A stretch of 64,000 nt of DNA from an uncultured Alphaproteobacteria bacterium (GTDB taxonomy: Bacteria > Pseudomonadota > Alphaproteobacteria > HIMB59 > GCA-002718135), in contig CACMJS010000001.1 of NCBI GenBank assembly GCA_902614085.1, positions 62,001 through 126,000 of the forward strand, given 5' to 3'. How positions within the stretch are numbered: position 1 is the stretch's first letter; each line of letters starts with the position of its first letter. The notes under the pieces were generated by a model. It was not told where the DNA came from and ran no database searches. It saw only the letters and a program-made list of their open reading frames with translations. Below, piece by piece: positions 19,392 through 30,747 of the stretch. The position numbers were made by a program, and so were the translations under genes.

Positions 19392-20072
19392 CTAATTTTC
19401 TAAAATTGATTTTTTATCCCCAATATGTCTAATTTTGGAAGGAATTACATAGCCTTTGATTTGATTTTTTTTAATTAGTTTTGTCCAAATTTCATTCATA
19501 GGGAATATTTTTTTTCTATTATTAAAGATATTTTTAGATACAATTTGAAGACCGGAATAATACAATTTCTCATTTTTACTTTTCCAATTTATGACTACAT
19601 TTCTTTTTAAATAAAAATCTCCATTTTCTTTTTTTAAACCTAAAAAATTAATATCTTTAGACAATAACATTTTACAGTGAGAAACATCTCGATAATTACT
19701 AAGAAAATATTGGATATGTGATTTATTTTTTTTAGTCCAAAAAATATCAGAATTAACAACACAAATTTTTTTTCTTTTTGTATGATTGAAAATATTTTTT
19801 ACTCCTCCACCTGTACCAAGTATTTTTTTTTCATAGATAATCTGAATGGGATGTTTTTTATAATTTTTATCCAAAAACTTTTTAATTTTATTATGTAAAT
19901 AATGAGTATTTATTAAGATTTCATCACATCCAATATTAGTGAAGAAATCAATTGTGTTCTTTAATAATATTTTATTTTTATATTTTAACAGAGGTTTTGG
20001 TGTTCTACGTGTCAAATTCAGCATTCTTGATCCAAAACCTGCACATAAAATCATTAACGTAAAATTCTTCAT
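19392..20072 (-). CDS. murU: Sugar-1-phosphate nucleotidyltransferase, probably MurNAc-1-phosphate uridylyltransferase
   Basis: Transfers a nucleotide to a sugar 1-phosphate. The 226 residues start with the signature MILCAGFGSRM followed by RTPKPLL, and IYEKKILGTGGGVKN and VVNSDIFW are the nucleotide- and metal-binding segments. It directly follows the AmgK-like kinase gene. In the recycling pathway described in pseudomonads, AmgK makes MurNAc 1-phosphate and MurU makes UDP-MurNAc, which bypasses de novo MurA and MurB. The assignment rests on this pairing; mannose-1-phosphate guanylyltransferase is the alternative name often given to the family. Confidence 0.8.
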   Translation of the reverse strand: MKNFTLMILCAGFGSRMLNLTRRTPKPLLKYKNKILLKNTIDFFTNIGCDEILINTHYLHNKIKKFLDKNYKKHPIQIIYEKKILGTGGGVKNIFNHTKRKKICVVNSDIFWTKKNKSHIQYFLSNYRDVSHCKMLLSKDINFLGLKKENGDFYLKRNVVINWKSKNEKLYYSGLQIVSKNIFNNRKKIFPMNEIWTKLIKKNQIKGYVIPSKIRHIGDKKSILEN

Positions 20073-20075
20073 AAA

Positions 20076-20993
20076 TTATAAATACTTTTCATAAATCGAT
20101 CTTAGCTCATGATTTTTAATATTATTCAATGTTACTGCTATTCTAGATTTAGTTATTTTTAAATAATCTAAATATTGATTATCATTATTTGTGCTAAGTA
20201 ATTTTCTCCATCTACCAAGTAATCGAGTTTGTCGAGCTAAACTTAAAGCGTAATATTGTTCACGAAAAGTATTGAGATTTTCACTAATTGGAGTGTTATC
20301 ATAGAAATATTCAATTAATTTATCATTGTAATCACTTGTAAAATCAATTCTTGGATTTTCTAATAATGACAAAAGGTCCCATCCTATAAACCCGATAAAA
20401 GCACTTTGAAAATCAATAATTCCACATTGTAAATGTGATTCATAATTTTCTAGAAAAAATAAATTAACAAATTCAAAGTCTTTGTGAGCAAAATTTTTCA
20501 TATTATAATTTAGAGAACAAAATATACTTTCCCATAATTCATAAAATTTTGAAGTTGGAAAATTTGAATTTTTGTTGTTAGGAATATAATAAGTAACGAA
20601 CTCTTCAAGTTCAATTTTTAAATCATCAAAGGTGTATTCTTTTAAATTTTTTAAATTTTTTAAATTTGTTTCATTTTGAATAATAATTAAATTATCTACG
20701 GCTAGTTTTAAAAGTTTGTAAATATTATCTTTATTATATATTTTATTAAATCTATCATTTCCAAAATCTTGCATATATATTTTATATTGTTGTTGATTAA
20801 CTTCATATATCTTAGGAATAGAAATATTAACTTTTAATAATATTTCATAAACATTAAGAAAGTTTTTAAACTCTCGTTTATCTTTAGAAAAATCAATTAT
20901 TATTTTGGTATTATTTTTTTTTACTTTTCTATAAATTAGTTTTTTAGATAATCCGTCCTCAATTTTTTCTAAATCGTTATGATTAGAATTCAT
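20076..20993 (-). CDS. amgK: Aminoglycoside-phosphotransferase-fold kinase, probably MurNAc/GlcNAc anomeric kinase
   Basis: Kinase of the APH/choline-kinase fold with 305 residues. The catalytic loop is FAHKDFEFVN (His-x-Asp-x4-Asn pattern) and the metal-binding segment is GIIDFQSAF. The neighbour murU and the tsaE-amgK-murU order, which is widespread in alphaproteobacteria, support a role in recycling cell-wall sugars and not in antibiotic resistance. Around residues 105-114 the reading NLKNLKNLK reflects a short in-frame tandem repeat. The N-terminal lobe is more divergent than the catalytic part. Confidence 0.78.
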   Translation of the reverse strand: MNSNHNDLEKIEDGLSKKLIYRKVKKNNTKIIIDFSKDKREFKNFLNVYEILLKVNISIPKIYEVNQQQYKIYMQDFGNDRFNKIYNKDNIYKLLKLAVDNLIIIQNETNLKNLKNLKEYTFDDLKIELEEFVTYYIPNNKNSNFPTSKFYELWESIFCSLNYNMKNFAHKDFEFVNLFFLENYESHLQCGIIDFQSAFIGFIGWDLLSLLENPRIDFTSDYNDKLIEYFYDNTPISENLNTFREQYYALSLARQTRLLGRWRKLLSTNNDNQYLDYLKITKSRIAVTLNNIKNHELRSIYEKYL

Positions 20994-20997
20994 AAAA

Positions 20998-21444
20998 CTA
21001 TTGATTAAAACTAATATTAACTTTTCTTTTAGTTTCAGAAATCATTTCTAAATTTATTAAATAATGTTTTTTATTCAATGGTAAACTAATTAACATTTCA
21101 GGCCATTCAATAAATGTAATATTATTATTTAAATTTTCAAAAAAATCTAATTCCTCTAATTCCTTTAAATTTTGAATTCTATAAAGGTCATAATGATATA
21201 TTTGTAATGAATTTAAATCGTATGTTATTAAAATAGGAAATGTTGGGCTAGCAATTGAAGCTGGTTTGGGTAAATTATTTAATAAATACAGATTATTAAT
21301 TAATAACCTTACAAGAGTTGTTTTGCCGGCCCCTAGTTCCCCTTGAAATAAGCAAATATCTCCAACAGATATATCTTTACATAAATTTGTTGCTAGTTTT
21401 TCGATTTCACGAAGATCTAAAATTTGATTACTTAATTTGCGCAA
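20998..21444 (-). CDS. tsaE: tRNA threonylcarbamoyladenosine biosynthesis ATPase TsaE
   Basis: P-loop ATPase that works with TsaB and TsaD to make t6A at position 37 of ANN-decoding tRNAs. The 148 residues show Walker A GELGAGKTTLVR, a SPTFPI switch segment, YHYDLYRI and FIEWPE, which are family hallmarks. It stands between metK and amgK with short spacers on both sides. TsaB and TsaD are not in this window. Confidence 0.94.
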   Translation of the reverse strand: MRKLSNQILDLREIEKLATNLCKDISVGDICLFQGELGAGKTTLVRLLINNLYLLNNLPKPASIASPTFPILITYDLNSLQIYHYDLYRIQNLKELEELDFFENLNNNITFIEWPEMLISLPLNKKHYLINLEMISETKRKVNISFNQ

Positions 21445-21450
21445 ATTTTT

Positions 21451-22620
21451 TTATGCAATGCCTTTTAAAGCTTCAACTAAATCAGTTTTTTCCCAAGTAA
21501 AATGTCCCTTATCACTTGGCTCTCTACCAAAATGGCCGTAAGCAGAGGTTGGAACATAAATTGCATTTGTTAGTTTTAAATGTTCTCTTATTCCTCTTGG
21601 ACTTAGATCAAATAAATCTTGTACAGATTTTTCAATCTTTTGTTCATCAACTTTATTTGTTCCATTAGTATTTACATATACTGATAAAGGTTTTGAGACT
21701 CCTATTGCATAAGATAACTGTATAGTGCATTCATCTGCAAGATCAGCTGCAACAACATTTTTTGCTAAGTATCTAGCTGCATATGCTGCAGATCTATCAA
21801 CCTTAGAAGGATCTTTTCCAGAGAATGCGCCTCCGCCGTGAGGGGCTGCACCACCATATGTATCAACAATTATTTTTCTACCTGTCAGACCTGAATCACC
21901 ATCAGGACCTCCAATAACAAAGTTTCCTGTAGGATTAACGTAGAACTCTTCATCTTTAAGACCTTCTAATAAGTCATTAGGTATACAATCATATACATAA
22001 GGTTTTACAATTTGTTTTACCTCTGCAGGAGACAAGCCTTCCTTATGTTGTGAAGAAATTACTAAAGATGTAACTTTGCTTGGTTTTCCGTTTTCATAAA
22101 GCATTGTAACTTGGCTTTTAGAGTCAGGTTCTAAACCAGATGCAGATCCATCTTTACGGGCTTGTGCCATTTTATATAAAATTTGATGAGAATAATGAAT
22201 TGGTGCTGGCATTAATGATTCAGTGTCTTTACAAGCAAAACCAAACATGATTCCTTGATCACCTGCGCCCTCATCTTTGTTGCTACCAGAATCAACACCC
22301 ATAGCAATATCTGCGGATTGTTCATGAAGAAAACTTTCAACATCACAATTCTGCCAATGAAAGCCTTCTTGTTCGTAACCAATATCTTTTATACAATCTC
22401 TAACTTGAGATATGATCTGATCTTTAGAAACTGATGGCCCCCTTACTTCTCCTGCTAGAACTACTTTGTTAGTAGTGGTCAAAGTCTCACAAGCTACCCG
22501 TGTTTGTGGGTCACCAGATGATAGATAAGTATCAACAACCATATCTGAAATTCTATCACAAACTTTATCTGGATGACCTTCAGAAACTGACTCACTAGTA
22601 AATAAATAAGATCTTTTCAT
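21451..22620 (-). CDS. metK: S-adenosylmethionine synthetase
   Basis: Makes SAM from methionine and ATP. The 389 residues include [13 protein letters not shown] at the N-terminus, [12 protein letters not shown], and the phosphate-binding loop [16 protein letters not shown], all highly conserved. An AGGAG ribosome-binding site lies in the 8-bp gap after ahcY. In many alphaproteobacteria metK lies between lnt and trmB; here it is next to ahcY, so the two SAM-cycle genes are expressed together. Confidence 0.98.
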   Translation of the reverse strand: MKRSYLFTSESVSEGHPDKVCDRISDMVVDTYLSSGDPQTRVACETLTTTNKVVLAGEVRGPSVSKDQIISQVRDCIKDIGYEQEGFHWQNCDVESFLHEQSADIAMGVDSGSNKDEGAGDQGIMFGFACKDTESLMPAPIHYSHQILYKMAQARKDGSASGLEPDSKSQVTMLYENGKPSKVTSLVISSQHKEGLSPAEVKQIVKPYVYDCIPNDLLEGLKDEEFYVNPTGNFVIGGPDGDSGLTGRKIIVDTYGGAAPHGGGAFSGKDPSKVDRSAAYAARYLAKNVVAADLADECTIQLSYAIGVSKPLSVYVNTNGTNKVDEQKIEKSVQDLFDLSPRGIREHLKLTNAIYVPTSAYGHFGREPSDKGHFTWEKTDLVEALKGIA

Positions 22621-22625
22621 ATTAA

Positions 22626-22628
22626 CTC

Positions 22629-22630
<2 letters not shown>
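22626..22630 (-). promoter_or_regulatory. Ribosome-binding site of metK
   Basis: AGGAG on the minus strand, five bases before the metK ATG and overlapping the ahcY TAG stop. Clear Shine-Dalgarno sequences are uncommon in this window, so its presence suggests strong independent initiation at metK. Confidence 0.7.
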
Positions 22631-25622
<2,992 letters not shown>

Positions 25623-25651
<29 letters not shown>

Positions 25652-26336
25652 ATCTTGTTCTTATTTGATCGAAAGAATTATCATAAGATCTGAATTTTTT
25701 TCTTAATCTCTTTATATGGCTATCAATAGTTCTATCATCAACGTATATAGAGTCACCATACATAGCGTCCATTAATTGATTTCTATCCTTTACTACTCCA
25801 GGATACTGAGCAAGCGATTTAATTAAATTAAACTCTGCCACCGTGAGCTCAATTTCTATACCCTTCCAAAAACATAATTGTTTATCTTCATCTAGTATCA
25901 AATCACCCTTAATAAAATTTTGTTTTTTAATATTATTATCTTTTTGTTCTTCATTTCTATTGTTATGAATTCTTAGCACTGTTCTTATGCGCTCATTTAA
26001 TAATTTTTGTGAAAAAGGTTTTTTTATATAATCTGAAGCACCCATTTTTAATCCAATAATCTCATCTTGTTCATGATCTTTTGATGTTAAAAAGATAATC
26101 GGAAGATCTTTTAGATTTTCAATCTTGCTCGAACGTACTTTTGAAAGAAGTTCATTTCCGTCCATTTTAGGCATCTTAATATCAAACAACCCTAAATCAT
26201 AAGATTTTCTTTCAAGAGCTTCTAAGGCATCAACTCCATTGAGAAATGTATCTACTGTAAATCCTTCACTTTGCAGAGAAAGAGATACTGATGTGAGAAT
26301 CGACTGCTCGTCGTCAACTAATGCTATCTTCGGCAT
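25623..26336 (-). CDS. chvI: Response regulator, ChvI type (OmpR family)
   Basis: DNA-binding response regulator of 237 residues. The receiver domain has the acidic pair D8-D9, the phospho-acceptor D52 in LGLFDIKMPKMDG and the KKPF lysine loop. The C-terminal winged helix shows RNQLMDAMYGD, DDRTIDSHIKRLRKKF and the RTRYGSGYSW end typical of ChvI. It heads the minus-strand run of chvI-chvG-ahcY-metK-tsaE-amgK-murU and is divergent from nrdA across a 279-bp gap. Confidence 0.9.
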
Positions 26337-26478
26337 ATTGCTTTTTATTAATAATTTATGGCAGATTTAAGTTCAAAGAAAAAATGACTCAGTTAACAAA
26401 ATGTGACTTAAGTTGATAAGTAAATGTAAATATTTCAATAACTTGTTTGCCTCATAAAAATATGAATTAAGTAAGGGA

Positions 26479-26506
26479 TTGACATGATAAAAAAAATATT
26501 TATGTT
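26479..26506 (+). promoter_or_regulatory. Candidate promoter for nrdAB-grx
   Basis: A perfect TTGACA (26479-26484) is followed after 16 bp by TATGTT (26501-26506). A start near 26513 would leave a leader of about 100 bases that contains the NrdR-like site. A second possibility is a TAGAAT hexamer at 26606-26611 with TCGACA at 26581-26586, although that spacer of 19 bp is long. Confidence 0.4.
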
Positions 26507-26561
26507 CTTATTTTGTTCTTATTGCGATATTGAGCAAATGTTGTATTGTCCCTTTTCGGCG

Positions 26562-26577
26562 GCACTACATATTGTGT
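26562..26577. promoter_or_regulatory. NrdR box-like palindrome upstream of nrdA
   Basis: GCACTACATATTGTGT closely matches the 16-bp NrdR consensus ACACWATATATWGTGT. NrdR is the ATP/dATP-sensing repressor of ribonucleotide reductase genes and usually binds two boxes. A weaker candidate partner lies upstream at about 26531-26549, at a spacing near three helical turns. The position 39 bp ahead of nrdA fits. Confidence 0.6.
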
Positions 26578-26615
26578 TTTTCGACAATAATTTTTTAAAA
26601 ATGGATAGAATTTAA

Positions 26616-29369
26616 ATGGCAGACAATCTACAGGTATCAGCAAAAATCTCAGAAGAAAAAAGCGTAAATATTTTAACATTAAGTGTCGTGCGTCGTGATG
26701 GAGCTATTACTCCTTTCAAATCAGACAAAATTTCAAATGCTATAAAAAAAGCATTCCTAGCACAAACAAAAATTAGAAATGATAAAAATAAGGAAAAAGA
26801 ACAACAAGATGGAATTCATAAAACTGTTGAAGCTTTAACACATAAAGTTGTCTCGGCTCTAACAAGGAGGATTGCTGACGGTGACATGATTCACATTGAG
26901 GATATACAAGATCAAGTGGAGTTAGCACTTATGAGGGATGAGCATCATAAAGTTGCTAGAGCATATGTTTTGTATAGAGAACAAAGAGCAGCTTCAAGAT
27001 ATCACACTAAAAAACTAAAAGAACAAGTTGGAGAAAAAGCTTCTTCAATGATGGTAACCAAAAGAGATGGAAGTAAAGAGCCAATTTCACTTGATAAAAT
27101 AACCAATAGAGTATCTGTTCTATCGACTGGCTTAAATATTGATCCAATTGTCGTTGTTCAAAAAGCTGTTCCAGGCCTATATAGTGATATTAGTTCCGTT
27201 GAAATTGATACTTATCTTGCTGAAACTGCTGCTGCTTTAACAGTAGAACATCCTGATTATTCTTATCTTGCAGCAAGAATAAAAGTAAACTCTCTTCATA
27301 AAGAAACACCAGGTTTCATCATAGCAACAAAAAATTTATACGATGATGGATTGCTAAGAGAAGAATATTATAAAAAGGTGATGGAGAATGCAGATTTAAT
27401 AGAGTCAATAATTGACTATGACAAAGATTATACTTTTGATTATTTTGCTCTCACAACACTAATAAGAGCATATTTATTAAAGTTTGATAATAAAACAATT
27501 GAAAGACCTCAAGACCTTTGGATGAGAGTAACTTTAACAGTTACCGGTAGTGAGTTTAACTTAGATAAAATAAAAGAAACTTATAAAAGTTTATCAACTG
27601 GTATGTATACACATGCTACACCTACACTGTTTAATAGTGGACTAAAAATGCAGCAACTTTCTTCGTGCTTTTTAATAGGTATGGAGGATGATTCTATCGA
27701 AGGTATTTTTAATACTATTAAAGATTGCGCACTAATATCCAAAACTGCAGGTGGTATTGGCATGCACGCTCACAATATTAGAGGTAGTGGAAGTAGAATA
27801 AAATCAACAAATGGCAAATCTAATGGCCTCATACCATTTTTGAAAATTTTTAATGAAACTGCTAAATCAGTTGATCAAGGTGGGGGTAAAAGAAAAGGTT
27901 CTTTTGCAGTATACTTAGAACCTTGGCATGCAGACATTGAGAAATTTCTAGAACTTAGAAAAAATACGGGTGCTGAAGAATTTAGAGCTAGAGATTTATT
28001 CTACGCTTTGTGGATACCAGATTTATTCATGAAGAGAGTAGAAAACGATGAAGAATGGACACTTATGAGTGAACATGAATGCCCAGGCCTTTCAGATGTA
28101 TATGGTGACGAGTTTGAAAAACTTTACACAAAGTATGAAAATGAAATGAAGCATTTAGAAAAAATTAAAGCAAGAGATTTAATGTCTAAAATCATAGAAG
28201 CGCAGATAGAAACAGGACAACCCTATATGCTTTATAAAGACTCTATAAATAATAAGTCTAACCAAAAAAATATTGGTGTCATTAAATCTTCAAACCTATG
28301 TGCAGAAATAGTTGAATACTCTGATAAGAACGAGACATCTGTATGTAACTTGGCTTCTATAGCTCTGCCAAAATTTATAAAAAAATCAGATAAAAAATTA
28401 ATATATGACTATGATGCCCTTTACGAAACTGCAAAATTAGCTACAAAAAACTTAGATGAAGTAATTGATATTAATTTTTATCCAACTGATAAAACTGAAA
28501 GATCTAATAATAAGCATAGGCCCATAGGTTTAGGGATACAGGGACTTGCAGATGTCTACTTTAAGTTGGGAATAGCTTATGAATCTGAGGAAGCCAAAGA
28601 AATAAATAAATTAATTTTTGAGACGATTTACTTTGGAGCTTTAGAAGCTTCATGCGAGCTAGCAAAAGAAAAGGGAGCATACGAAACTTTTAAAAATTCA
28701 CCAATTTCGGAAGGTAAGTTTCAATTTGATCTGTGGAACGTAAATCCTTCTTCAAAATGGGATTGGGATTCACTTAGAGCTAAAATTAAAGAACACGGTG
28801 TAAGAAACTCTTTAACCACAGCTTGCATGCCAACTGCGTCAACAGGTATTATATTAGGTAATACTGAAACATTCCAAATACAAACCTCTAATATATATAA
28901 AAGACAAACACTCTCAGGTGAGTTCCTACTCGTAAATAGATATTTAGTTAATGAACTTTCTCAAAGAGGATTGTGGAATAAAGAAATGAGAGACAAAATA
29001 ATCTTAGAAAATGGATCAGTTGAAAACATAAATGAAATTCCAGCCGAGCTAAAAGAAGTTTACAAAACAGTTTGGGAAGTATCACAAAAAACAGTAATTG
29101 ATATGTCAGCAGATAGAGCACCTTTTATTGATCAAACTCAATCAATGAATCTATGGCTTTCAACACCTACATTTGGGAAAGTTAATTCAATGCATATGTA
29201 TGCATGGAAAAAAGGTCTTAAAACAGGAATGTATTATCTAAGAAGTAGATCAGCTGTTGATGCTGTAAAAGTTACAGTTTCATCAGAAAAAGCAGCTAAA
29301 GATGCTTATATAAATACTACTATCAATCAAAACAATGAACCAGAAGATTGCGAAACTTGCAGTGCATAA
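26616..29369 (+). CDS. nrdA: Class I ribonucleoside-diphosphate reductase alpha subunit with two N-terminal ATP-cone regions
   Basis: Catalytic subunit that reduces ribonucleotides. The 917 residues begin with an ATP-cone (about 22-122) and a second cone-like segment (about 145-228), the likely dATP-sensing switches. Active-site residues are visible as C351 (SSCFLIG), N560-x-C562-x-E564 (NLCAE) and C577, the radical-transfer pair Y873-Y874 (GMYYLRSR), and the C-terminal redox pair C912 and C915 (CETC). The TSNIYKRQTLSGEF stretch resembles eukaryotic R1 more than the E. coli enzyme. It is followed after 15 bp by nrdB. Confidence 0.96.
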   Translation: MADNLQVSAKISEEKSVNILTLSVVRRDGAITPFKSDKISNAIKKAFLAQTKIRNDKNKEKEQQDGIHKTVEALTHKVVSALTRRIADGDMIHIEDIQDQVELALMRDEHHKVARAYVLYREQRAASRYHTKKLKEQVGEKASSMMVTKRDGSKEPISLDKITNRVSVLSTGLNIDPIVVVQKAVPGLYSDISSVEIDTYLAETAAALTVEHPDYSYLAARIKVNSLHKETPGFIIATKNLYDDGLLREEYYKKVMENADLIESIIDYDKDYTFDYFALTTLIRAYLLKFDNKTIERPQDLWMRVTLTVTGSEFNLDKIKETYKSLSTGMYTHATPTLFNSGLKMQQLSSCFLIGMEDDSIEGIFNTIKDCALISKTAGGIGMHAHNIRGSGSRIKSTNGKSNGLIPFLKIFNETAKSVDQGGGKRKGSFAVYLEPWHADIEKFLELRKNTGAEEFRARDLFYALWIPDLFMKRVENDEEWTLMSEHECPGLSDVYGDEFEKLYTKYENEMKHLEKIKARDLMSKIIEAQIETGQPYMLYKDSINNKSNQKNIGVIKSSNLCAEIVEYSDKNETSVCNLASIALPKFIKKSDKKLIYDYDALYETAKLATKNLDEVIDINFYPTDKTERSNNKHRPIGLGIQGLADVYFKLGIAYESEEAKEINKLIFETIYFGALEASCELAKEKGAYETFKNSPISEGKFQFDLWNVNPSSKWDWDSLRAKIKEHGVRNSLTTACMPTASTGIILGNTETFQIQTSNIYKRQTLSGEFLLVNRYLVNELSQRGLWNKEMRDKIILENGSVENINEIPAELKEVYKTVWEVSQKTVIDMSADRAPFIDQTQSMNLWLSTPTFGKVNSMHMYAWKKGLKTGMYYLRSRSAVDAVKVTVSSEKAAKDAYINTTINQNNEPEDCETCSA

Positions 29370-29370
29370 A

Positions 29371-29377
29371 GAAGGAG
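29371..29377 (+). promoter_or_regulatory. Ribosome-binding site of nrdB
   Basis: GAAGGAG seven bases before the nrdB ATG is one of the best Shine-Dalgarno matches in the window. It suggests that the radical-generating subunit is translated efficiently and independently of nrdA. Confidence 0.75.
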
Positions 29378-29384
29378 TAATAGA

Positions 29385-30374
29385 ATGATATCAAAAGGCG
29401 TTAAATCAATATTTCCAATAAAAAACCAAGAAATTTGGGATAGATATAAACAACATATTCAAGCCTTTTGGACAACAGAGGAAGTATCATTACAAGATGA
29501 CTTAAGAGATCTTGAAACGTTAAATGATGGTGAAAAGCACTTTATAAAACATGTACTGGCTTATTTTGCTAACTCTGAAGCAATGATTAATGAAAACTTA
29601 GCAAGTAGGTTCTACAAAGAAATACTAATACCAGAAGCAAGATGCTTTATCTCAATGCAGATGTTAAATGAGTCAATTCATGCAGAAATGTACGGTCTTC
29701 AAATAGAAGCTTATGTAAAAGATGCAAAAGAAAAAGATATGCTTTTTGATGCAATTCAAAATGTACCATGTATTAACCATAAAGCACAATGGGTATCAAA
29801 ATGGCTTAATGGCAGTCAAAATCTACTAACCAGATTAATTGGTTTTGGATTAGTTGAAGGTTTGTTTTTTGCAGGCTCTTTCTGTGCCATATATTATTTT
29901 AGAAAAAGAGGGTTATTACCTGGTTTAGCCTTATCTAATGATTGGATTGCAAGAGATGAAGGAATGCACTTTAGCTTCTCATCATTAATGTTTAGGACTT
30001 TAAGAGACAAGTTTAATAATAAAACATTAACTGATGCAGATATTAGTGATTTATCTTTGATTCCTTCAGACGTACCTCAATCACAGTTTGAAGAAATTGT
30101 TAGAGAAGCAGTAGCTTTTGAAAAAGAATTTGTAAAAGATGCACTACCAGTAGATTTAATTGGTATGAATGCTGATTTAATGTGTCAATATATCGAAGCT
30201 GTTGCAGACAGAATAGCTGATCTATTTGAATTTGACAGAGTCTTTAAAACAGAGAATCCTTTTGATTTTATGAGAGCTTTGGATGTTCAAAACGTTACAA
30301 ACTTTTTTGAAAAAAGAGTATCTGAGTATCAAAGACCTACAGATAGGGCTTTAAGTTTTGATGAAGCATTTTAA
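29385..30374 (+). CDS. nrdB: Class I ribonucleotide reductase beta subunit, eukaryote-like, with Glu at the first metal-ligand position
   Basis: Di-metal protein that generates the radical for NrdA. The 329 residues align by eye with eukaryotic R2 (for example HVLAYFANSEAMINENL and EARCF). Metal ligands are E96 and H99 (ESIH), E158 (VEGLFF), and E192 and H195 (DEGMH). The radical tyrosine is present as Y103, and a C-terminal Tyr315 may relay the radical. The first ligand, Asp in E. coli and human R2, is Glu here (E65), at the expected 31-residue spacing from E96. Class Ic enzymes such as that of Chlamydia also have Glu here but lack the tyrosine. TAATG joins it to the glutaredoxin gene. Confidence 0.95.
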   Translation: MISKGVKSIFPIKNQEIWDRYKQHIQAFWTTEEVSLQDDLRDLETLNDGEKHFIKHVLAYFANSEAMINENLASRFYKEILIPEARCFISMQMLNESIHAEMYGLQIEAYVKDAKEKDMLFDAIQNVPCINHKAQWVSKWLNGSQNLLTRLIGFGLVEGLFFAGSFCAIYYFRKRGLLPGLALSNDWIARDEGMHFSFSSLMFRTLRDKFNNKTLTDADISDLSLIPSDVPQSQFEEIVREAVAFEKEFVKDALPVDLIGMNADLMCQYIEAVADRIADLFEFDRVFKTENPFDFMRALDVQNVTNFFEKRVSEYQRPTDRALSFDEAF

Positions 30375-30613
30375 TGAAAGCAGAGATATATTCTAAAACT
30401 AATTGTGGATACTGTGATAGAGCAAAACTACGGTTAGCTAAATTTAATCCAAAGATTTATATGCTTGATACAGATTATACGAGAGAAGATTTTTTTGAAA
30501 AGTTTCCGAACGCTAAAACCTTTCCTCAAATAATTTTAAATGGTGAAAAAATTGGAGGGTATCATGAGCTTGAAAAATGGCTTGAAATGAATACCTTTGA
30601 TGAAGAATTCTAA
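30374..30613 (+). CDS. Glutaredoxin, probable electron donor to NrdAB
   Basis: A 79-residue glutaredoxin with a CGYC active site (C11, C14) and the TFPQIILNGEKIGGYHEL segment that holds the cis-proline and glutathione-binding residues. It is the third gene of nrdA-nrdB-grx, sharing a base with nrdB, which points to a role as reductant for ribonucleotide reductase. The four final bases overlap the convergent ArfA-like gene. Confidence 0.93.
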   Translation: MKAEIYSKTNCGYCDRAKLRLAKFNPKIYMLDTDYTREDFFEKFPNAKTFPQIILNGEKIGGYHELEKWLEMNTFDEEF

Positions 30614-30738
30614 ATAACCTTTTTTTTTCCTTTTCTTGTGTAAGTTTTTTTATTTCTAACAATTCTTTGCTTATACTTGGGTAGTTTTAGATCTTGAGCA
30701 AAGGGATTTCTTTTCTTAATTTTTTTTTTAATTTCCAT
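30610..30738 (-). CDS. Small basic protein resembling ribosome-rescue factor ArfA
   Basis: A 42-codon frame fills the gap between polA and the glutaredoxin gene, with an ATG at 30738 nine bases after the polA stop and a TAG at 30612-30610. The product is very basic. Its middle reads LPKYKQRIVRNKKTYTRKG, close in pattern to the DPLFRQRVEKNKK and SYMRKG region of E. coli ArfA, which recruits RF2 to ribosomes stalled without a stop codon. The preceding NPFAQDL also fits the short ArfA-like proteins. Unlike E. coli arfA, a normal stop codon is present and no hairpin lies inside the frame. No Shine-Dalgarno is seen, so it may be translated by coupling to polA. The gene is likely real; the function is inferred from a short match. 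Confidence 0.62.
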   Translation of the reverse strand: MEIKKKIKKRNPFAQDLKLPKYKQRIVRNKKTYTRKGKKKVI

Positions 30739-30747
30739 AAGTGTATT

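Larger units (their letters stand above)
26337..26615. other. Longest intergenic region, divergent chvI / nrdA control region
   Basis: This 279-bp gap is the longest non-coding stretch in the window. The left half should hold the chvI promoter on the minus strand, but no strong match is obvious. The right half holds a promoter-like TTGACA and the NrdR-box-like palindrome ahead of nrdA. A possible 43-codon frame from 26484 that ends exactly at the nrdA ATG is treated as chance. No tRNA, riboswitch or strong hairpin was seen. Confidence 0.6.

Noticed and set aside
26484-26615. A 43-codon frame that ends exactly at the nrdA ATG and could be a leader peptide.
   Set aside because: Its ATG lies within the -35 element of the promoter candidate, its sequence has no recognisable features, and it spans the NrdR-like site. 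AT-rich DNA gives such frames by chance.
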